From: Lachnospira sp900551945
Lineage (GTDB): Bacteria; Bacillota; Clostridia; Lachnospirales; Lachnospiraceae
Direction of reading: 5' to 3'
Length of the DNA: 64,000 bases
Assembly: GCA_048380335.1 (NCBI GenBank)
Contig: DBFCCI010000032.1
Location: 1-64,000, forward strand
Position numbers and translations under genes: made by a program. The stretch's first letter is position 1; each line of letters starts with the position of its first letter. Below are positions 58,738-64,000 of the stretch, piece after piece. The notes under the pieces were generated by a model. That model was not told the DNA's origin. It saw only the letters and a list, made by a program, of their open reading frames with translations, and made no database searches.

Positions 58738-59424
58738 TCATGTACATATCAAATCTTTTATTTTTGAATATGCCGATTCCTTTATCCCTGAAATATTCTT
58801 AATATCTTCTGTGTTTTTAAAATTGCCATTAGTACTTCTATAACTTATAATATCTAAAGCTTTGGCTTCGCCTATTCCCGGAAGTGTCATAAGTTGTTCT
58901 TTTGAAGCTGTGTTAATATTAATAAGGCTTGTAGCTATATTGCTTTGCGCTTGATTATTATTAACTTGTGATATATTTTCTATGTTACCTGTTAGTACTT
59001 CTTCTTTACTAGGAACATATATCCTTTGACCATCACTTATCTTTTCTACTAGGTTAAGATATGTTTCGTCTGCTTCTTGTGTAAAACCTCCTGCAAGCTC
59101 TATGACTTCAAACAGTCTGCTATTACTATCACACATATATACTCCCGAATTATTTACTGAACCGCATATATGTACATATATCTGATTAACAGTTGCCAAC
59201 TCGCTTTCTTTGACTATTTCTGATGTGTTTGTTTGTTGAGTTTGTGTTTCTTTTTCTAGTATTTGTTTTTCTGTATTGTTTTGCTTTGATATGTCTATGG
59301 TTATATCGTTATTGTTATTGTTGAAATTTTTGTGAATACAATATAAAATACCACATACACCTATAATAATGGCAAGAACTGCTACTTTGATATATACGTT
59401 ATACTTTTTTATTATATTATTCAT
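58738..59424 (-). CDS. comEA: ComEA-family DNA receptor
   Basis: 228 residues: an N-terminal anchor (VAVLAIIIGVCGILYCI), an asparagine- and threonine-rich linker, a SLBB domain (QIYVHICGSVNNSGVYMCDSN) and a C-terminal pair of helix-hairpin-helix motifs (NINTASKEQLMTLPGIGEAKALDII). ComEA binds double-stranded DNA outside the membrane and hands it to ComEC. It is the first gene of the unit that ends with comEC, separated from it by the two-component system and gerM. Confidence 0.93.
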   Translation of the reverse strand: MNNIIKKYNVYIKVAVLAIIIGVCGILYCIHKNFNNNNNDITIDISKQNNTEKQILEKETQTQQTNTSEIVKESELATVNQIYVHICGSVNNSGVYMCDSNSRLFEVIELAGGFTQEADETYLNLVEKISDGQRIYVPSKEEVLTGNIENISQVNNNQAQSNIATSLININTASKEQLMTLPGIGEAKALDIISYRSTNGNFKNTEDIKNISGIKESAYSKIKDLICT

Positions 59425-59608
59425 AAATGTATCTCCTTATACTTTAAGTTATAAAGCATAAGTTCCCCTTTGTACATGACCTTAATTTTACCTAATTTTA
59501 TATAATATTACAAGTTAAATTTTTATTAATTTTTACTTTATTTTTTTTATTATTAGAAATAGGCTAATAATTTTTGATTTTTTGTATTTGGCATTTTTAG
59601 GTTTTAAC

Positions 59609-59675
59609 GATAGCAGTAGTATATAAGCAAACACACACCAGAAAAAGAACAACTAATAGCATATTTATTATTGAT
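59609..59675 (+). repeat. Half copy of the 155-bp repeat family
   Basis: GATAGCAGTAGTATATAAG, then CACACACCAGAAAAA and GAACA: the left half only, nearly identical to copy C at 48836-48900 and directly followed by full copy B. It also resembles the left arm of copy B. Confidence 0.6.
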
Positions 59676-59679
59676 GAAA

Positions 59680-59834
59680 GATATCAATATAATATAAAAC
59701 AGTCACACACCAGTGAAAGGACAATTAACAAAATATGTATGCCCTCGTCAGACAAGTATGTCTGTCGCTGTCATACATATTTTGCCAATTGTTCTTTAAA
59801 TGGTGCATTCGTTGTTTCATATTATACTGATATC
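59680..59834 (+). repeat. 155-bp inverted-repeat element, full copy B
   Basis: It starts GATATCAATATAATAT and ends ATATTATACTGATATC (one mismatch between arms). Inner stems are AAAATATGTATG with CATACATATTTT and, at the tip, CAGACA with TGTCTG. It is exactly as long as copy A. Relative to copy A the inner stems differ by paired changes, which keeps both hairpins intact. Confidence 0.75.
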
Positions 59835-60082
59835 TCACGAAAGTTTATTATAGGACAAATACAAAACTCAAAAATTATTATATTTACATAGTAACCATAT
59901 TATAGTAAAATATATGGTAATTATGTCATTAAATGCACATACTATTTGTACTCTTATTATTAAATATTAATACTACCCAATAAGTCCCATTTCTATGTGA
60001 TAAAAAGCAATAAATGAGTATGCGTAGTGTTGAGTGGGTATTGCTAATGACAAATAATAACTTTCATTTTAGGAGGATACTC

Positions 60083-62827
60083 GTGGACTCAACTACTTCA
60101 AAAACAAAAAAGTTCAGACTATTAGATAATAACGGTTCACATATTCCAAGTGGTAATATTACATTTATTATTTCTTTTGTAATTCCTGTGATAATATTTA
60201 TCGCTCTCTATTATATTAAGGAAATATTTCCATTTGGTGACAATTGTTATCTGCGTTCTGATATGTATCACCAGTATGCACCTTTCTATTCAGAGCTTTG
60301 GAATAAGCTTCGCAATGGTGAAGGGTTGACATACTCATGGAATATTGGTATGGGTACTGATTTTACATCTTTATTTGCCTATTACCTTGCAAGTCCTATC
60401 AACTGGATTATTGTATTATTCCCACAAAAATATATGATTGAAATAATGAATTCACTTATTATACTTAAGCTTGCTGCTTCAAGCCTTTTAATCACATATT
60501 ATATTTCAAAGCACTTTAATACTAAGAACTGCTCTATTGCACTCTTTGGATTATTCTATGGTTTTTCTGGATACGTTGCAGCTTATAGCTGGAACATTAT
60601 GTGGCTTGACTGTATATTACTTCTTCCACTTATAATGCTAGGACTTGAAAGACTTGTAAATGAAAACAAGTGTTTTCTTTACTGTATAAGCTTAGGACTT
60701 TGTATATACACTAACTATTATATAGCAATTATGGTGTGTATGTCTGTTGTGATTTATTTTGTGGTACTTATAATCGCCTATGATGGACTTAAACACCCTA
60801 AAATCTATATCAAAAAAACACTTAACTGGTGTATCTACTCTCTTTTAGCAGGTGGTCTTTCAGCTTGTTTATTACTTCCAGAAATGTATACTTTTAGTTT
60901 ATCAGCTTCAAGTGATATTTCATTTCCACAGACACTTTCAAGCTACTTCTCAGTACTTGAAATGCTTACACGACAGCTTATTAATATACCGGTTCACTTA
61001 GGACTTGAACACTATCCTAATATATATTGCGGAGTTGCCATATTTATTCTTATTCCTTTATATATGATGAATAAAAATATTCCTGCTCGTGAAAAGATTG
61101 GAAAATCTGTTATTTTGCTTATTTTCTTAATTGCCTTTAACCTTAATATTCCTAACTTTATATGGCATGGTTTTCATTTTCCTAATAGTTTGCCATGTAG
61201 ACAAGCTTTCATTTACATTTTCTTTTTAATTGTAATGAGCTATGAAGCTTTTCACAATATAAAGTCAGCACCTATAAAACAGATTGGTATTGCTTTGTGG
61301 ATTGCTATTGGATTTTTATTAATTGCCGAACAGATATTTACTGTTGATAAAACTTATGATTTTAAGGTTGTGTATATTAGTGGAGCATTTATACTTATCT
61401 ATGCACTACTTTTATATCTTCATCGTAAGAGAGATTGGAAATATCCTGCTCTTTTAATTATTGCGTTTGGAGTTTGTATAATAGAAGTTACTATTAATAT
61501 GCAGTCTACAGGTCTTGGTGTTACTGGTAGAAGTGGCTATTTGCTTGACTATGACGCAGTTAAAACTGTTACTGACACAGTTGCCAGCGAAGACGACTCA
61601 CTTTATCGAATGGATAAAGTATTCGGTGCTCGTTCTAAAAATGACGGTGCATGGCATAATTACCGTAGTATATCAACATTTTCTTCTACTTCTAACGCAG
61701 GTATGTCAGAACTTTTTGGCTATTTAGGCTTTGAACATTCAACAAATGCTTATGGCTATAACGGAGCTACTATGTTTACTAACTCTTTATTCTCTGTAAA
61801 ATATGTAATAAGCAACAAACATCTTGTTGAAGATAGCTTACAGACATATTACACGGGTTCTGACGGAGAGTTTATTTATAAGAATACTTATACACTTCCT
61901 ATTGGTTTTCTTGTAAATTCTGACGTTAATACAGAGTGGAAGCCTAATTCAATGTATAACGGAATTGACAACCAAAACAGCTTCGTAAAAACAGCTACCG
62001 GTATTTCAAGTATGTTTACATTAACTTACGATTATAAGACTATAACTGATATTACATTTCAACCTGTAAAAAGTGGTCATCTTTATCTTTACTTAGAAAA
62101 TTGTAACATTGAGTCGTTAGGTGTTAGTATTAATGGAACTGTTACTAATTACACAGGTTTAAAGAATGGCAATCGTATTCTTGACATTGGTTATGTTACA
62201 CCTAATGATGAAATTGAAGCTTATGCTGATAGTAATATTCAAGAACTTCTTGTATACACACTTGAAACAGACCGCTTTATTGATGCTTACAATAAGCTTA
62301 ATGAATGTGGACTTAATGTAACTAATCATACTAACACTAAGATTGAAGGCACTGTAAATGCAGCTTATGACGGTACAATGATGTTTTCAATTCCTTATGA
62401 CGGTGGTTGGAGTGTATACGTTGATGGTAAGAAAACTGACACTTATGCTTTAAAAGACGCACTTCTTGCTTTTGATGTAACTAGTGGAAATCACGAAATT
62501 ACTTTAAAATATACACCAGTTAATCTTATTAAGGGTTGCATTATCACTATACTTTGCATTATTATATTAATTGTTGTATATTTATTCAAAAAAATGTGTC
62601 ACACAGGAAAAATTGATACTAAACGTTTCCCTGTTCTTATTCAAGAATTTATTAATGAAAAAGATGAACTTATTGCTAAACACGACAATAAAGTTATAAT
62701 GACTCAAGCAGAAATTAACGACACTGTTGTTAATGACAATTTGTCAATTAATAGCTCTGAGCCACCAATTAATCTTGATGATATTGACGATTTTGACAAC
62801 ATTGATTTGAATGATGAAAATATTTAA
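60083..62827 (+). CDS. YfhO-family integral membrane protein
   Basis: About 914 residues. Roughly 12 to 13 membrane helices, beginning IISFVIPVIIFIALYYIKEIFPFG and DMYHQYAPFYSELWNKL, the YfhO signature. A large extracellular C-terminal part follows, one last helix (LIKGCIITILCIIILIVVYLF) and an acidic tail. B. subtilis YfhO acts in glycosylation of lipoteichoic acid; GT-C-like activity here is inferred. The start is GTG 60083 with AGGAGG 6 nt upstream; the frame extends to ATG 60014 but without a site. Confidence 0.88.
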   Translation: MDSTTSKTKKFRLLDNNGSHIPSGNITFIISFVIPVIIFIALYYIKEIFPFGDNCYLRSDMYHQYAPFYSELWNKLRNGEGLTYSWNIGMGTDFTSLFAYYLASPINWIIVLFPQKYMIEIMNSLIILKLAASSLLITYYISKHFNTKNCSIALFGLFYGFSGYVAAYSWNIMWLDCILLLPLIMLGLERLVNENKCFLYCISLGLCIYTNYYIAIMVCMSVVIYFVVLIIAYDGLKHPKIYIKKTLNWCIYSLLAGGLSACLLLPEMYTFSLSASSDISFPQTLSSYFSVLEMLTRQLINIPVHLGLEHYPNIYCGVAIFILIPLYMMNKNIPAREKIGKSVILLIFLIAFNLNIPNFIWHGFHFPNSLPCRQAFIYIFFLIVMSYEAFHNIKSAPIKQIGIALWIAIGFLLIAEQIFTVDKTYDFKVVYISGAFILIYALLLYLHRKRDWKYPALLIIAFGVCIIEVTINMQSTGLGVTGRSGYLLDYDAVKTVTDTVASEDDSLYRMDKVFGARSKNDGAWHNYRSISTFSSTSNAGMSELFGYLGFEHSTNAYGYNGATMFTNSLFSVKYVISNKHLVEDSLQTYYTGSDGEFIYKNTYTLPIGFLVNSDVNTEWKPNSMYNGIDNQNSFVKTATGISSMFTLTYDYKTITDITFQPVKSGHLYLYLENCNIESLGVSINGTVTNYTGLKNGNRILDIGYVTPNDEIEAYADSNIQELLVYTLETDRFIDAYNKLNECGLNVTNHTNTKIEGTVNAAYDGTMMFSIPYDGGWSVYVDGKKTDTYALKDALLAFDVTSGNHEITLKYTPVNLIKGCIITILCIIILIVVYLFKKMCHTGKIDTKRFPVLIQEFINEKDELIAKHDNKVIMTQAEINDTVVNDNLSINSSEPPINLDDIDDFDNIDLNDENI

Positions 62828-62862
62828 AGCACACTATAATAATCACATGGAGGAACAATATT

Positions 62863-64000
62863 ATGAAACTTTGGGGCGGACGCTTCACAAAAGAAACTGA
62901 CCAACTTGTTAATAACTTTAATGCTTCTATATCATTTGACCAGAAGTTCTTTAGACAGGATATTCGTGGAAGTATTGCACATGCTTATATGCTCGGCAAT
63001 CAAGGTATAATTACAAAGGAAGAAAGCAAGCAAATTCAAGACGGTCTTAAAGGTATTCTTAGCGATATTGAAAATGGTAAACTTGAAATAACAGACGAAT
63101 ATGAAGATATACATACATTTATGGAAGCTACTCTTATTGAAAGAATTGGCGATGTTGGTAAAAAGCTTCATACAGGAAGAAGTCGTAATGACCAAGTTGC
63201 TCTTGATATGCGTCTTTATACTCGTGATGAAGTATTAAAGGTTGACGAAGAAGTTAAGGAGCTTATGATTGTTATTCTCCGTATTATGAAGGAAAATCTT
63301 GAAACATATATGCCAGGCTTTACACATCTTCAAAAAGCACAGCCTGTTACTGTAGCTCATCACTTTGGTGCTTACTTTGAAATGTTTAAACGTGACAGAA
63401 GCCGACTTTCTGATATTTACAAGAGAATGAATTACTGTCCTTTAGGTGCTGGCGCACTTGCAGGAACTACATATCCTCTTGACAGAGAACTTACTGCTTC
63501 TTTATTAGGTTTTTATGGCCCTACTCTTAATAGTATGGACTCTGTTTCTGATAGAGATTATTTGATTGAATTTTTAAGTGCATTGTCTACTATTATGATG
63601 CACCTTAGCAGATTTTCTGAAGAAATCTGTATCTGGAACTCTAATGAATATAAGTTTATTGAGTTAGACGACGCTTACAGCACTGGTAGTTCTATTATGC
63701 CACAGAAGAAAAACCCTGATATTGCAGAGCTTGTAAGGGGAAAGACAGGTCGTGTATACGGTTCTCTTATGAGTCTTCTTACTACTATGAAGGGTATTCC
63801 TCTTGCTTACAACAAGGATATGCAGGAAGATAAGGAACTTTCTTTTGACGCATTTGACACTGTTAAAGGCTGTGTAAGACTTTTTAGAGGTATGATTGAC
63901 ACTATGAAGTTTAATGACAAGAGAATGGAGGACAGTGCAAAGCATGGCTTTACTAATGCTACTGACGCAGCAGATTATCTTGTTAAGAAAGGTGTTCCAT
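62863..64000 (+). CDS. argH: Argininosuccinate lyase, 3' end outside window
   Basis: The first 379 codons of ArgH. It begins MKLWGGRFTKETDQLVNNFN; EDIHTFMEATLIERIG and LHTGRSRNDQVALDMRL hold substrate residues, TYMPGFTHLQKAQPVT carries the catalytic histidine, and SSIMPQKKNPD is the flexible loop with the catalytic serine. It releases fumarate and arginine in arginine synthesis. GGAGG precedes the ATG, 36 bp after the YfhO gene. The frame runs open to the window edge; a family length of about 460 residues leaves about 80 outside. Confidence 0.96.
   Translation, partial: MKLWGGRFTKETDQLVNNFNASISFDQKFFRQDIRGSIAHAYMLGNQGIITKEESKQIQDGLKGILSDIENGKLEITDEYEDIHTFMEATLIERIGDVGKKLHTGRSRNDQVALDMRLYTRDEVLKVDEEVKELMIVILRIMKENLETYMPGFTHLQKAQPVTVAHHFGAYFEMFKRDRSRLSDIYKRMNYCPLGAGALAGTTYPLDRELTASLLGFYGPTLNSMDSVSDRDYLIEFLSALSTIMMHLSRFSEEICIWNSNEYKFIELDDAYSTGSSIMPQKKNPDIAELVRGKTGRVYGSLMSLLTTMKGIPLAYNKDMQEDKELSFDAFDTVKGCVRLFRGMIDTMKFNDKRMEDSAKHGFTNATDAADYLVKKGVP

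Larger units (their letters stand above)
59425..60082. other. Intergenic region with repeat elements
   Basis: Divergent spacer between comEA (minus) and the YfhO gene (plus). It contains the half copy 59609-59675 and full copy B 59680-59834 of the 155-bp repeat. The rest is AT-rich, with promoter elements not clearly resolved. Confidence 0.5.

Overview
This window looks like the chromosome of a low-GC, endospore-forming Firmicute, most likely a Lachnospiraceae member. The basis is the base composition, strong GGAGG-type ribosome sites, sporulation and germination genes (spoIIP, gpr, a SpoVB-type flippase, a GerM-like lipoprotein), a clustered gap/pgk/tpiA/gpmI glycolytic block, and several small proteins of a kind I associate with this family. 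I do not name a genus.

Positions 1 to about 10.8 kb are accessory DNA lying against the 3' end of the tmRNA gene ssrA (10811-11160, minus), a common integration site for mobile elements. This block is very AT-rich and carries a tubulin-like GTPase (5088-6149) in tandem with a winged-helix protein (6153-6440). That pairing is the architecture of a TubZ-TubR (type III) DNA partition system. Five 19-bp palindromic iterons spaced 32-33 bp apart (103-252) are a candidate centromere. A long, unusually GC-rich and hairpin-rich stretch (about 7010-7719) behind a near-consensus promoter is a candidate large structured RNA upstream of the partition genes. The block also holds a toxin-antitoxin-like pair (DUF3990-type protein plus partner), an orphan Rpn-tail protein, a cold-shock-domain fusion, two XRE-type regulators, two promoter-terminator units that could be small RNAs, and a set of unrecognised small genes in one long minus-strand array. 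No integrase, replication initiator or second attachment site is visible, so the element probably continues beyond position 1.

From 10.8 kb onward the window is core chromosome. It starts with ssrA, smpB, rnr and secG (trans-translation, RNA decay, secretion), then gpmI-tpiA-pgk-gap. Next come a Na/phosphate cotransporter, a PHP phosphatase, a cysteine desulfurase, a SpoVB-type flippase and an EamA exporter overlapping tail to tail, small hypotheticals, an M50 protease, lactate dehydrogenase, a FliD-like orphan, metA, ligA and an RluF-type pseudouridine synthase. Two large surface proteins follow (a subtilase with about 1600 residues of repeats, and a YGWW-repeat protein), then tRNA-Arg(CCG), a DUF5688 protein, a MocR regulator and pepD.

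The last part combines sporulation and competence genes: spoIIP, gpr, rpsT and holA, then a minus-strand unit comEA-response regulator-histidine kinase-gerM-comEC. The window ends with a YfhO-family membrane protein and the first part of argH.

Between core genes there are dispersed palindromic repeats. The best is a 155-bp element with 16-bp terminal inverted repeats, present as two full copies (31673-31827 and 59680-59834) and two half copies (48836-48900 and 59609-59675). Its stems differ between copies by paired changes.
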